Shown here: piece after piece, positions 16,822 through 25,575 of the stretch | Position numbering within the stretch: position 1 is the first letter of the stretch | Layout: each line of letters begins with the position of its first letter | Notes under the pieces: generated by a model | Told to the model about the DNA's origin: nothing | Database searches by the model: none | Seen by the model: the letters and a program-made list of their open reading frames with translations, nothing else | Program-made: the position numbers and the translations under genes | NCBI GenBank assembly: GCA_016192035.1 | Contig: JACPUW010000041.1 | Span: forward strand, 62,001 to 126,000 | DNA length: 64,000 bases | From: Bacteroidota bacterium | GTDB taxonomy: Bacteria > Bacteroidota > Bacteroidia > CAILMK01 > JACPUW01 | Direction: 5' to 3'

Positions 16822-17832
16822 ATGAGAGTACAGGTTAAGTTTTTCGTATTAATGGTAGTAATTGGCTTTGGTTCTTGCACAAAGGAGCTGGTAGCCTGTT
16901 TTACTTATACCCCATCTACCCATCCTGACAAGGATTTGGTACATTTTAGCAATTGCAGCGAGAACGCGGAGGAATACCTATGGGATTTTGAGGGGTTAAA
17001 ACAGTCAAAGTCGGAAGAAATCACCTTTGAGTTTCCGGGGCCGGGTGACTACTTGGTTACCCTAAGGGCCATGAACAAGCGGAAGTCGGATGAGGTGGTG
17101 CAAACCGTGCATGTGTCTGCCCCACTATGGATAGTGCCCAAGACAGAATCTGCGGGCACGCATTACCGCAAATACATGAAATTTGACCTAGAGGCCTATG
17201 CCAAGGCGGGCCTTGGGGTGCTTGGCATGATGCAGGTAAGGGACGGACGCATCATTGGCGAATGGGATTCGGTGGTGGTCGATTCGCCAATGAAACAAGG
17301 GTTTACGGGGAGCTTTAGGTTCAAGCCCAAATGGTCAATCAAGCCTACGGTTTTTCACTTTATGGTAATGGACAGGAATGGTGCCAATGTAACCGATTCA
17401 CTGGTCATGCCCACGCTTAATGGGGGCGATTCTACCCAGGGCAGGGTGAAGTCGGTGTTTTATCAGGAAGCCATAGCCTTTGATACCAGCTTTGCGTTCT
17501 CCAGGGGCACGTATGTGGAGAGTTCAAGAAAAATATACCTGTACTTGATAAGCAAAAGCAAGGACTATATTTATATCCATGATTTTATGGCAAATGAAGG
17601 AGAATTGAAGACCTATTCTTGCCAGATTTACACGAAACACGATGGGTTTGTATATAAAAACATGGATGGTAAGAGCAAAACGGGCAATAGGTTGGTCATA
17701 GACAAATTGGATTTGGACGAGATGGTCATTAGCGGGCACTTGGAAACACCGGTGCTACAAAATAACTGGAGCATTGACAAACTGACTGTTGATTTTGAAA
17801 ACGTGCGGATAACCAAAGCGGTTAAAAACTAA
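16822..17832 (+). CDS. PKD-domain lipoprotein
   Basis: I take ATG 16822 as the start because it gives a lipoprotein signal (QVKFFVLMVVIGFGSC, Cys20) and follows a promoter-like element: 336 residues. A single PKD-like domain occupies about residues 27-100 (ACFTYTPST, CSENAEEYLWDFEG, FPGPGDYLVTLRA), with the usual GDG replaced by EGL. The C-terminal 230 residues form a beta-rich region without a recognised family. It is a paralogue of the following gene with exactly the same length (336 residues). The two could form a surface-exposed complex or be allelic variants of an adhesin. Confidence 0.75.
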   Translation: MRVQVKFFVLMVVIGFGSCTKELVACFTYTPSTHPDKDLVHFSNCSENAEEYLWDFEGLKQSKSEEITFEFPGPGDYLVTLRAMNKRKSDEVVQTVHVSAPLWIVPKTESAGTHYRKYMKFDLEAYAKAGLGVLGMMQVRDGRIIGEWDSVVVDSPMKQGFTGSFRFKPKWSIKPTVFHFMVMDRNGANVTDSLVMPTLNGGDSTQGRVKSVFYQEAIAFDTSFAFSRGTYVESSRKIYLYLISKSKDYIYIHDFMANEGELKTYSCQIYTKHDGFVYKNMDGKSKTGNRLVIDKLDLDEMVISGHLETPVLQNNWSIDKLTVDFENVRITKAVKN

Positions 17833-17856
17833 ACAACCATAAAAACCAAAAACACA

Positions 17857-18867
17857 ATGAAATCGAATTTTTACCTATTTGCCGTGGTGTCGGGCATGTT
17901 GTTCATGGCTTCTTGCCGTACAGAGCCACCAGTACCCTGTTTTGAGTACGCTGTTACCAATTCATATGCCAATGAGGTGGTATTCAAGAACTGTTCGGAG
18001 TTGGGCGAAAGCTACGAATGGGATTTTGGGGACGGCAGTACCTCAAGCGAGTTTGAGCCCCTGCACAATTTTCCAGGCCCTGGCAGCTACCAGGTGAAAC
18101 TGGTGGTGGAAGGGGAGAAGGAATCGGCCGAGCTGACCAAGGAGGTGGAAGTGCTGAGCCCACTCTGGATAAAGGGCGAATCAGCTACGACTTCAACCGA
18201 TTACAAGGAGAAAATGATCATTAAGATAGTGGGTTTTGGGCAGAACAAGATCAAGCACATACAGGTGACACAGCTCACGGGCAAGCAGCCCTACACCCAT
18301 TTGGACACTATCCTAAAGCTGGAGCCCCTGCATGTGGAATTTGACCTAACGATCTACCCGCGAATGGCTTATAGGGACGAGACCAGGTTTAGGTTTGACG
18401 TGACCGATGGTTTTGGCCAGACTGCCCAATCGTTTATCACTGTGGCATCAGGCAATACCGTGGACACCACCGTGGGAAAGGTGTATGTGAAAATGCGGGA
18501 CAAAAAGGATTCGTTTAAGTTTGAGTATTCCCATGCCACTGGAACGTACTTTCGTTCAAACGGCAAGTTCAATTTGGAGCTATATGGCAAGGATGGGAGC
18601 TACATATTCATTAAAGATGGGTCAACCGACTACGGGCATGCCTACGGCTACTCGGTAGAGGTGTATGACGCCAAGACCAAAACCACCCAGACCAAGGAAG
18701 CCTCGCGCATGGCGGCTGGTGACAAGCTGTATATGGAAGAGTATGACAATGGTAAGATGGCTGTTTCGGGTTTGCTAGAAATGGATTTCAACCTGGAAAC
18801 GGCATTTCATGATGTGATGCAGATGACTTTTGAAGAAATCAACCTTACGGATAAAAAGTACAAATAA
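17857..18867 (+). CDS. PKD-domain lipoprotein (paralogue of the preceding gene)
   Basis: 336 residues. The lipoprotein signal reads NFYLFAVVSGMLFMASC-like with Cys about 20. The PKD domain (PCFEYAVTNSYANEVVFKNC, YEWDFGDGSTSSEFEP, FPGPGSYQVKLVVEG) keeps the canonical WDFGDG motif that the paralogue has lost. Both proteins share the order of a Cys-bounded PKD domain, SPLWI or APLWI junction and a long C-terminal beta domain that ends with a conserved hydrophobic strand (MTFEEINLTDKKYK here). It lies 24 bases after the paralogue and is followed by a strong terminator, so the two genes form one transcription unit. Confidence 0.78.
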   Translation: MKSNFYLFAVVSGMLFMASCRTEPPVPCFEYAVTNSYANEVVFKNCSELGESYEWDFGDGSTSSEFEPLHNFPGPGSYQVKLVVEGEKESAELTKEVEVLSPLWIKGESATTSTDYKEKMIIKIVGFGQNKIKHIQVTQLTGKQPYTHLDTILKLEPLHVEFDLTIYPRMAYRDETRFRFDVTDGFGQTAQSFITVASGNTVDTTVGKVYVKMRDKKDSFKFEYSHATGTYFRSNGKFNLELYGKDGSYIFIKDGSTDYGHAYGYSVEVYDAKTKTTQTKEASRMAAGDKLYMEEYDNGKMAVSGLLEMDFNLETAFHDVMQMTFEEINLTDKKYK

Positions 18868-18893
18868 AGAAACACTTGCTCCATACCATAGAG

Positions 18894-18918
18894 AAGGCCC
18901 CAAATCGGGGCCTTTTTT
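18894..18918 (+). terminator. Rho-independent terminator after the PKD lipoprotein pair
   Basis: The stem AAGGCCCC/GGGGCCTT (8 bp) encloses a five-base loop and is followed directly by a run of T (TTTTTT, 18913-18918). It begins 27 bases after the stop of the second PKD lipoprotein. It is the clearest intrinsic terminator in the window. Confidence 0.9.
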
Positions 18919-19670
18919 ATGGGCCTGGTATGGCAGCCGGGGGGTATGCGCAAGTGAGGTACATGGGTAGTAATAGCCAACCACAAGCCATGTGCTAGTG
19001 CGTTAAAGGTGTGGTGGGCCCCGTGGGCGGCCATAATTTGCCTTTTGCCAAGGGGTAGGTAGTCAATGGGTTAATGAGATGGAGAACGTTTTGCCCGGAT
19101 ATGGGGCCCGCACCCCGGTTTGGGCAACTGATAAGTCAGATAAAGTAGTGTCAACCGGTAGAATAGCCCAAGACCAATGCAGCAGGGTTTCTGAGTTCAT
19201 TTTATGTTTATTCACAAAAGATGCTACACGTACCAAACCCTGCCCTATGTTTGTCAAGTGAATCAAATTTTGCTCTATGTTAAGCGCTTTGTCTGTATTT
19301 CATGCAATTGGCTTGCTGGGCTTTAGGTGGTTCTTGCGCAGATGCCGAGCTCTGCGTGATTTTATTGCCGATACGCGCCGCATCCCTTCAGCATTGGGGT
19401 ATAAGCGCAGCAAGGCCACCGAAGTACGCACCGGGGTAAACCCATCCACATCAAAACATGGTGGAGTCCTGTGGATAGTTGGTATGGTGCGGCGGCACCT
19501 GCGAATGACTGACTCAAACCCCGCGCATAGTCAATATATACTCAATGGATTGGGTGGGGGGTATGCGGATGTAGTGGGTCAGTGTAAAAAGACAGCCGAC
19601 CCGCAAATGGTACATTTGGTTTTCGCCCAATGCACGGACAAGACTGTTGAAAATTTTTTTGATTACTTGA

Positions 19671-19697
19671 TATCTTACAAAATGAGATACTAAGTAT
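19671..19697. promoter_or_regulatory. Candidate operator: two inverted repeats upstream of the Xre/Mod/Res operon
   Basis: TATCTTACAAAATGAGATA (19671-19689) has 7-bp arms with one mismatch. Directly overlapping is the perfect palindrome ATACTAAGTAT (19687-19697, 5-bp arms around one base). They lie just upstream of the -7 element at 19706 and in the spacer and -33 position, where an Xre-type controller protein could block or activate transcription. Confidence 0.4.
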
Positions 19698-19705
19698 TTT
19701 AAAAC

Positions 19706-19713
19706 TATATTTG
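19706..19713 (+). promoter_or_regulatory. -7 promoter element (TATATTTG) of the restriction-modification operon
   Basis: An exact TAnnTTTG match 22 bases upstream of the ATG of the Xre-type regulator (19735). The -33 TTTG is not recognisable; the palindromic operator candidate occupies that position. Confidence 0.5.
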
Positions 19714-19734
19714 CGACTTGAATCATTTAAACAA

Positions 19735-19944
19735 ATGAACAGAATAAAAGAAGTGTTGGACGAAAAAGGCATCAAGCAGACTTGGCTTGCCGAGCAATTA
19801 GGCAAAAGCTACAATATGGTAAATGCTTATGTGCAAAACAGACAACAACCACGAATTGAAGTGCTTTATGAAATCGCTGAAATTCTTGGCGTAAACGTAA
19901 AGGAACTATTGATTGACAACGAAATTAAAAAGGACAAGAAATGA
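19735..19944 (+). CDS. Xre/HTH_3-type regulator, probable controller of the type III R-M operon
   Basis: This is a 69-residue protein beginning at ATG 19735 (a TTG at 19711 is open but lies inside the promoter). It is one HTH_3 domain: VLDEKGIKQTWLAEQLGKSY (helices 1-2), NMVNAYVQNRQQPRIEVLYE (recognition helix and helix 4), EILGVNVKELL. The size and the position before a restriction-modification pair resemble the controller (C) proteins that delay endonuclease expression, though C proteins are best known from type II systems. Its stop overlaps the Mod start (ATGA). Confidence 0.85.
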   Translation: MNRIKEVLDEKGIKQTWLAEQLGKSYNMVNAYVQNRQQPRIEVLYEIAEILGVNVKELLIDNEIKKDKK

Positions 19945-21980
19945 GCAACGAGCAAAAAATAACAACCGACATAAAAGTGCCAAACAAGGATTTGGAAGCA
20001 TTGAGAATAAATTTTCCTCATTGCTTTGACAAAGACGGAAATTTTCAACTTGAGAAATTCAAAAACAATCTGACTGAGAAGGAAATTAACTTTTCTACTG
20101 AGAGTTACGGTTTAGAATGGTTAGGCAAAAGCTACGCAAGACTTTTGGCAAGCGACCCTGCAACCACTTTGCTAAAAGCAGACGAAACACACAACGCAAA
20201 ACCCGAAAATGCCAATTCTGAAAACTTGCTCATTAAAGGCGACAATCTGGAAGTATTAAAGCACCTTGCCAATGCCTACTACGAACAAGTAAAAATGATT
20301 TACATAGACCCGCCTTACAACACAGGCAGTGATGGGTTTGTATATGAAGATGATAGAAAATTTACCGTAAAAGAACTACAGCAACTGATTGGCATTGATG
20401 CAGAAAAAGCGAAACGTATTCTGGACTTTACAAAGCAAGAGAGTAACAGCCATTCTGCTTGGCTTACTTTTATCTATCCACGACTTTATATTGCTAAACA
20501 ATTAATAAAGAATGATGGGGTAATATTTGTTTCTATTGATGATAACGAAGTGGCTCAACTGCGTTTGTTGATGGATGAAGTTTTTGGGGAAGAAAATTTT
20601 GTGGCAATTTTTCCTTGGAAAAAAAGAACTGCTAAAAGTGATGTTCCTTATGGAATATCCCAGGATTATGAATGGATTATTTGTTATTGTAAAAATTATT
20701 TTAATGCAGGCTTTGACGTAGAACGAAAATACTACAAAACAGATGATTATCCAAATAACAGATGGCGTTTGTCAGATTTAACAACACAAAAAGTAGAACA
20801 TGATCGCCCTAATTCAGCATTTGACTTGATTGATCCTAAATCAAAAAAAATATATAAATATAACCCGAAAAGACTTTGGGGCATAACAAAAGACACATTT
20901 GATGAGTATTACAGAAAAGGCAAAATTGTATTTCCCGACGATTATGACTTTCTGAATATTACAATTCCAGCTTTTAGAGTTTTTGAAAGTGAAGATAAGG
21001 CGAAGGCTTTGAAGAAGTATGGTTCAGACAATGCTAAAAAATCAGCATCAACATATTTACCTAAAGAAGTAGGAATGAGTGAGGATGGAAACAGGGAAAA
21101 TTTTGAAATATTTAAACAAAAAACCTTCTCGTTTCCAAAGCCATCAAGTTTAATTAAGCACTTGTTAAGAACTATATACGAAACTGATTTTATAATTCTC
21201 GACTTCTTTGCAGGTTCCGGCACAACAGGTGATGCAGTTATGCAGTTAAATGCCGAAGATGGTGGCAAACGTAACTTTATCTTAGTCCAGCTCCCCGAAC
21301 CAATTGACCCAAAGAAAAATAAAGCGGCTTTTGATTTTGTAAAAACCGAACTCAAAGCCGAGCCAACCATTTTTGAAATTACCAAAGAGCGTTTGATTCG
21401 TGCTTCTAAAAAAATCAAAACCGAAACTATTGATAAACAGATTGCCGAAAAACAAAAAGAAATTAGAGATTTATCAAGCAAACTGGATTTAGAGAATAAG
21501 AATGAAAAAATCAAACAACTCAAATCAGAAATAAAAGCATTGGAACAACAAGACCTTGGTTTCAAAATTTTTGAAACCATCCCTATTTGGGAAGATTACA
21601 ATTTTGAAGCGGAACTGTTTGACAGCTCCCAAAACTTGTTTGATGCTGGAAAATTAACAGAAGACGACATCAAAGCCATACTGACTACTTGGAAAACGTA
21701 TGATGGCATAGCCTTAACTCAAGAGTTGGAAAGTATTGATTTAAGCGGTTACACCGCTTATTACGGCAATGGTAGATTGTATTTGATGCTCAAAAGTTTT
21801 ACCACAGACAGCCTAAAAGCATTGTTAGAAAAGATAGACACAGACAAGCATTTTGAACCTAAAAGCATCATTGCCTTTGGGTATCACTTGGAGAGCAAGA
21901 GTTTGCGAGAAATTTCGGAAAACGTAAAAACTTACAACAACAAGAAGAAAAGCGACATTGACTTTATAACAAGGTATTAA
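19941..21980 (+). CDS. mod: Type III restriction-modification DNA methyltransferase (Mod)
   Basis: A 679-residue adenine N6-methyltransferase. The catalytic motif DPPYNTGSD is near residues 123-131 and the AdoMet-binding motif DFFAGSGTTGDAV near 421-433, so the order is catalytic motif first, as in beta-class enzymes and Mod proteins. The region between (residues about 200-400) is the target-recognition domain and is AT-rich and divergent. A coiled-coil stretch (IAEKQKEIRDLSSKLDLENK) precedes the C-terminal part. Mod sets the recognition sequence of the Mod/Res complex. The start overlaps the stop of the regulator and only one base separates the stop from Res. Base composition is far more AT-rich than the flanks, which suggests horizontal transfer. 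Confidence 0.95.
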   Translation: MSNEQKITTDIKVPNKDLEALRINFPHCFDKDGNFQLEKFKNNLTEKEINFSTESYGLEWLGKSYARLLASDPATTLLKADETHNAKPENANSENLLIKGDNLEVLKHLANAYYEQVKMIYIDPPYNTGSDGFVYEDDRKFTVKELQQLIGIDAEKAKRILDFTKQESNSHSAWLTFIYPRLYIAKQLIKNDGVIFVSIDDNEVAQLRLLMDEVFGEENFVAIFPWKKRTAKSDVPYGISQDYEWIICYCKNYFNAGFDVERKYYKTDDYPNNRWRLSDLTTQKVEHDRPNSAFDLIDPKSKKIYKYNPKRLWGITKDTFDEYYRKGKIVFPDDYDFLNITIPAFRVFESEDKAKALKKYGSDNAKKSASTYLPKEVGMSEDGNRENFEIFKQKTFSFPKPSSLIKHLLRTIYETDFIILDFFAGSGTTGDAVMQLNAEDGGKRNFILVQLPEPIDPKKNKAAFDFVKTELKAEPTIFEITKERLIRASKKIKTETIDKQIAEKQKEIRDLSSKLDLENKNEKIKQLKSEIKALEQQDLGFKIFETIPIWEDYNFEAELFDSSQNLFDAGKLTEDDIKAILTTWKTYDGIALTQELESIDLSGYTAYYGNGRLYLMLKSFTTDSLKALLEKIDTDKHFEPKSIIAFGYHLESKSLREISENVKTYNNKKKSDIDFITRY

Positions 21981-21981
21981 T

Positions 21982-24906
21982 ATGAAGGGATTTAATTTTG
22001 AGAAGAACCTGAACCATCAATCACACGCAGTAGATAGCACTATTGCGGTGTTTGAGAACATTAGCCTTGTTCAACCTATTGAAGCGGATAAGAACTACAT
22101 CAATCCAGCTTTTGATTTTTTAAGTGATTGGGCTTACCCAAAAAACCTTAGAAAGGTAATGGATGCCAACGGTGTAAAAGAATCAATAAACCGTAACAGC
22201 AATATCATCGATATAATGATGGAAACGGGAACTGGTAAAACATATACTTATACCAAAACCATTTTTGAACTCAATAAAAACTACGGCATTTTCAAATTCA
22301 TAGTCGTTGTTCCAACGCTTTCCATTAAAGCAGGAACGATTGACTTTTTGAAATCGAACAGTAGCCGTGAGCATTTCAAGGAACAATACGGCAAAACACT
22401 TCATTTACACATTGTAGAAAGTCAGAAAAACAGCAAGAGCAAAAAATCATTCATACCACCGGCGGTAACCAGTTTTGCAAATGCCGGAACTTTTGAGAAA
22501 AACAGCATTCAGGTTATGATTATCAACGCAGGTATGATTAACTCTGAAACAATGCAAAAAAGTTTTGACAAAGGTTTGTTTGACAAATACACCGTTCCGT
22601 TTGATGCCGTTGGTGCAACAAAACCTTTTATGATTATTGACGAGCCACACAAATTTGGGCAAGGCAATAAGACTTGGGAGAACATTCAGAAAATGAAGCC
22701 CCAATTTATTTTGCGTTATGGTGCTACTTTTCCTGATAAGGAAGTAAAACAAAAAGACCTGTTAACAAATAAAACAGTAACTACTTATGTAAAAGATTAT
22801 CACAATTTAATCTACCAACTTACAGCCGTAGATGCTTTTAATAATAATTTGGTAAAAGGTATTATTGGGCATATTACCGAGTTTGATAGTGGTAAAAATG
22901 CAGTAGTTAAGTTTATTGATTCGGACGGAACGGAAGCTACATTTCAACTCAACAATGAAAAGCCTATTTCCTTAACTAAAAAAGAAAGCTTGGCGAAAGT
23001 TCACCCCGAAATGACCGACCTGGGAATTGAAAACTTGAACAAAAGCACAGTTGTTTTAACCAATGGTTTAGAAATGAAAAAGGGCGATAAAATCAACCCT
23101 TATTCTTATGCTGAAAAGTTGCAGGAAACAATGATTCAAAAGGCAATCAAGCACCATTTTGAAATTGAAAAACAGCTATTGACAAGAGAAGTAAAGATTA
23201 AACCTTTAACGCTTTTCTTCATTGACAATATAGACGAATACCGAAACAAAGAAGGATATATCCGAAAAACAGTTGAGCAATACATCAAAGCAGAAATTGA
23301 AGAATTGCTAAAAACAGAAATGGATGCTTTTTATAAAGCCTATCTAGAAAAAACATTGCTTGACCTTTCGGCTACACACGCTGGTTATTTTTCAAAAGAC
23401 AATACCGAAAAAGACGAAGCCATTGAAAAAGAGATAAACGAAATTTTGCACGACAAGCAAGCAATGCTTGATTTAGAAAATCCAAGAAGATTTATTTTTT
23501 CAAAATGGACTTTGCGTGAAGGTTGGGACAATCCAAACGTATTTCAGATTTGCAAACTCCGAAGCAGTGGCAGTGAAATTTCAAAACTGCAAGAAGTTGG
23601 ACGTGGTTTGCGTTTACCAGTGAATGAATTTGGCAATCGAGAAAAGGACGAGCAATTTTATTTGAACTACTTTGTTGACTTTACCGAAAGCGACTTTGTA
23701 GATAAATTGGTTAGTGAAATCAATCAGAAATCTGGAGCTATTTCTATTGAACAAATCCCTGACAAACTTTCTGGGCAAATGATTAAAAAGATTTGCGAGT
23801 TATACGAAACAACCGAAGATGAACTTTTGGAAGTTTTGGACACTAACAGCGTCATCACAAGAACAAATTCATTTAAGACAGGCGGTTTTGACTATATCAA
23901 ACAAAACTATCCAAGAATATTTGAAGGTGTAAACTCTAACAAGGTTCGCAAAGCAACCGACCCGAAAAAGAAAGTTGTTGTAAGAACAGAGAAATATCAA
24001 GAACTAAAAGATCTTTGGGAAAAACTGAATGAGAAAGTAATCCTTGAATATAAGTTTGACAACGAAGCAAATTTCAAAACTCTGTTTACAGAGTTTTTAA
24101 AAGCACAAAAAGACAATTTCACTTCGGACGGAATTAGCGAGAGAATTTCAAAAGTTGAAATCAAAGACAATAAAGCAGTTGTAAACGAACCTGAATCGGT
24201 TTACAATCGAAAGACAACAACAATTTCCATTATAAAATACAGCGATTTTTTGAAAGAGCTTTCTAAGATGCTGAACATAAACATTGCAACTTTGCATCAA
24301 TCAATCATTGACGCAGAAACCGACATCAACAAATATCTTAACCAAACAACATTGAGAATCATCAAACAGAATTTTGACTTTTTCTTAATGACACAAGCCT
24401 TTGACAAGTACTCGATTGAATACAAAAAGGTTTCAAACAGCATTCATCCAACCAAGCTGACAGACGAAAAAGGAAATGTGTTGAAAGAAATTTCCGCATC
24501 TGATGTTGGTGTTTTGTTCTCAGACGAAGATGTTGCAAACTCTTACTTCTTTGAAGAATTGTATTACGATTCTGAATTAGAGAAATCAAACATCAAGACA
24601 GAAGTAAAAGAAGTTATTGTGTTTACAAAAATACCGAAGAATTCAATTAAAATTCCAGTAGCAGGTGGCAAATCATATTCACCTGACTTTGCCTATGTTT
24701 TGAAATTCAAAAACGGAGAGCAAAAACTAAACTTCATTGTTGAAACAAAAGACGTAAACAGCAAAGACGGACTTCGTGACGAAGAAAAATATAAAATCAA
24801 ACACGCTGAAAAATTCTTTGACGGCAAAGTAAAAATTGAGTTCAAGACACAATTCAGCAACAACAAAATAGTTGACTTAATAAAAGAACTTTCAGTTGAT
24901 GTATAA
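21982..24906 (+). CDS. res: Type III restriction endonuclease subunit (Res)
   Basis: A 974-residue protein. It has the superfamily 2 helicase motor: Walker A METGTGKT (GTGKT at residues 83-87), motif II DEPH near residue 220 (IDEPHKFGQ), and motif VI QEVGRGLRLP. The C-terminal nuclease is a PD-(D/E)XK domain: SPDFAYV with Asp902, then ETKD with Glu921 and Lys923. All key residues are present, so the enzyme appears intact. With Mod it forms the type III complex that translocates or slides along unmodified DNA and cuts about 25 bases from the site. The final codons (GATGTATAA) overlap a short downstream frame. Confidence 0.95.
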   Translation: MKGFNFEKNLNHQSHAVDSTIAVFENISLVQPIEADKNYINPAFDFLSDWAYPKNLRKVMDANGVKESINRNSNIIDIMMETGTGKTYTYTKTIFELNKNYGIFKFIVVVPTLSIKAGTIDFLKSNSSREHFKEQYGKTLHLHIVESQKNSKSKKSFIPPAVTSFANAGTFEKNSIQVMIINAGMINSETMQKSFDKGLFDKYTVPFDAVGATKPFMIIDEPHKFGQGNKTWENIQKMKPQFILRYGATFPDKEVKQKDLLTNKTVTTYVKDYHNLIYQLTAVDAFNNNLVKGIIGHITEFDSGKNAVVKFIDSDGTEATFQLNNEKPISLTKKESLAKVHPEMTDLGIENLNKSTVVLTNGLEMKKGDKINPYSYAEKLQETMIQKAIKHHFEIEKQLLTREVKIKPLTLFFIDNIDEYRNKEGYIRKTVEQYIKAEIEELLKTEMDAFYKAYLEKTLLDLSATHAGYFSKDNTEKDEAIEKEINEILHDKQAMLDLENPRRFIFSKWTLREGWDNPNVFQICKLRSSGSEISKLQEVGRGLRLPVNEFGNREKDEQFYLNYFVDFTESDFVDKLVSEINQKSGAISIEQIPDKLSGQMIKKICELYETTEDELLEVLDTNSVITRTNSFKTGGFDYIKQNYPRIFEGVNSNKVRKATDPKKKVVVRTEKYQELKDLWEKLNEKVILEYKFDNEANFKTLFTEFLKAQKDNFTSDGISERISKVEIKDNKAVVNEPESVYNRKTTTISIIKYSDFLKELSKMLNINIATLHQSIIDAETDINKYLNQTTLRIIKQNFDFFLMTQAFDKYSIEYKKVSNSIHPTKLTDEKGNVLKEISASDVGVLFSDEDVANSYFFEELYYDSELEKSNIKTEVKEVIVFTKIPKNSIKIPVAGGKSYSPDFAYVLKFKNGEQKLNFIVETKDVNSKDGLRDEEKYKIKHAEKFFDGKVKIEFKTQFSNNKIVDLIKELSVDV

Positions 24907-25042
24907 AGTAACAACTATAACCCGACCCATTGGTGTTGCCACTTATACCCTCACCAACCAACTTCCTCAAAAATATTGGAATTTGCTGCCGAACGGCAAG
25001 GAAATCAGCGATAAAATCAATAAATATTTTGGCGAAAAATGA
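24899..25042 (+). pseudogene. Truncated C-terminal fragment, DUF1016/YhcG-like nuclease remnant
   Basis: A 47-residue frame, from an ATG inside the last codons of Res, contains ITRPIGVATYTLTNQLPQKY followed by WNLLPNGKEI. This resembles the extreme C-terminus of YhcG/DUF1016 PD-(D/E)XK proteins (PIGVxxYxLTxxLP), which occur in restriction loci. Nothing upstream of it in this frame continues into the nuclease domain, because Res ends here. I therefore interpret it as a decayed gene remnant. The family match is from memory. Confidence 0.4.
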
Positions 25043-25182
25043 CTCAAGAACAAATTCACCAACTGTTTAAACAAAGCTACAATCAAGCCAATTGGAAACA
25101 ATTTTTGGGCAAAACTCATCCACGTGACTCGATTGGGCCCAAGCATAAAAAGACCTTCGGCATATACAAAAGAGCCGTATAA
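25039..25182 (+). pseudogene. Truncated N-terminal fragment, possibly of a type IIG restriction-methylase
   Basis: A frame starting at ATG 25039, overlapping the preceding remnant (ATGA), reads TQEQIHQLFKQSYNQANWKQ and FLGKT. It then loses resemblance and stops within 47 codons. The first 25 residues look like the N-terminus (DUF7149-like) of Eco57I/type IIG restriction-methylases. The break around 25113 suggests that the rest of the gene was lost in a deletion. The assignment is tentative. Confidence 0.35.
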
Positions 25183-25323
25183 CACCCAATGCTGTGTGGC
25201 TAAGCACCAAACCCATGCCCGCAGGGGTAAAGGGGACTTCCCAAAAAAAGCCGCAAACACATGCAAATAATTTTATGTCAAGTATATGGGTATTTTATTT
25301 CTGTTTATTTTAGGTGCTTATTC
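25043..25323. other. Spacer between restriction remnants and the giant gene
   Basis: About 280 bases, including the end of the second remnant. It holds GCCGTATAACACCC (25168-25181) followed by an imperfect repeat-rich stretch that may mark the right edge of the acquired island. I see no gene. On the minus strand no terminator hairpin is evident after the giant gene. Confidence 0.4.
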
Positions 25324-25575
25324 TCACCTCGCCAATATCAATTTTAGCATGGACGATTGATTGCCCATTTCCACCTGCACAAAATACATTCCTGCCCTTA
25401 GGGTCTCAGCATTGTCTATCAATGGTATATCATGCGTTCCTGCCAATAGGTTGCCTTCCCAGGCCGTCCCTACTTGTTGGCCCAGTTCATTGAATACGGT
25501 CATGCGCACCCGCCCTTCCTGGGCCATCACTAGGGCCGCGCGTACCGCACGGTCAAATGGATTGGGGTAGAGGCT
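25324..25575 (-). other. T9SS type A C-terminal sorting domain
   Basis: Ends the giant protein. It has the typical pattern: LYPNPFDR, V-MTVFNELGQQVG, LLAGTHDIPL, GMYFVQVEMG and KLILAR. The domain directs export through the outer membrane by the PorU/PorV machinery and is removed or anchored to A-LPS. The secretion genes themselves are not in the window. Confidence 0.9.

Larger units (their letters stand above)
18919..19734. other. Intergenic region (about 800 bases) between lipoproteins and restriction-modification operon
   Basis: I see no reliable gene. One open frame (19277-19693, 138 codons) has no start context, signal or family resemblance. The left part has normal base composition; A+T rises from about 19640, where the restriction operon promoter begins. 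No tRNA, direct repeat or integrase is visible, so the mode of insertion of the operon remains open. Confidence 0.5.

Noticed and set aside
19277..19693. 138-codon open frame between the terminator and the R-M operon
   Set aside because: No start context, signal, domain or similarity that I can see, and it overlaps the candidate operator. Probably a chance frame.
24967..25266. 99-codon minus-strand frame beside the restriction remnants
   Set aside because: Overlaps the plus-strand remnants and has no recognisable features.
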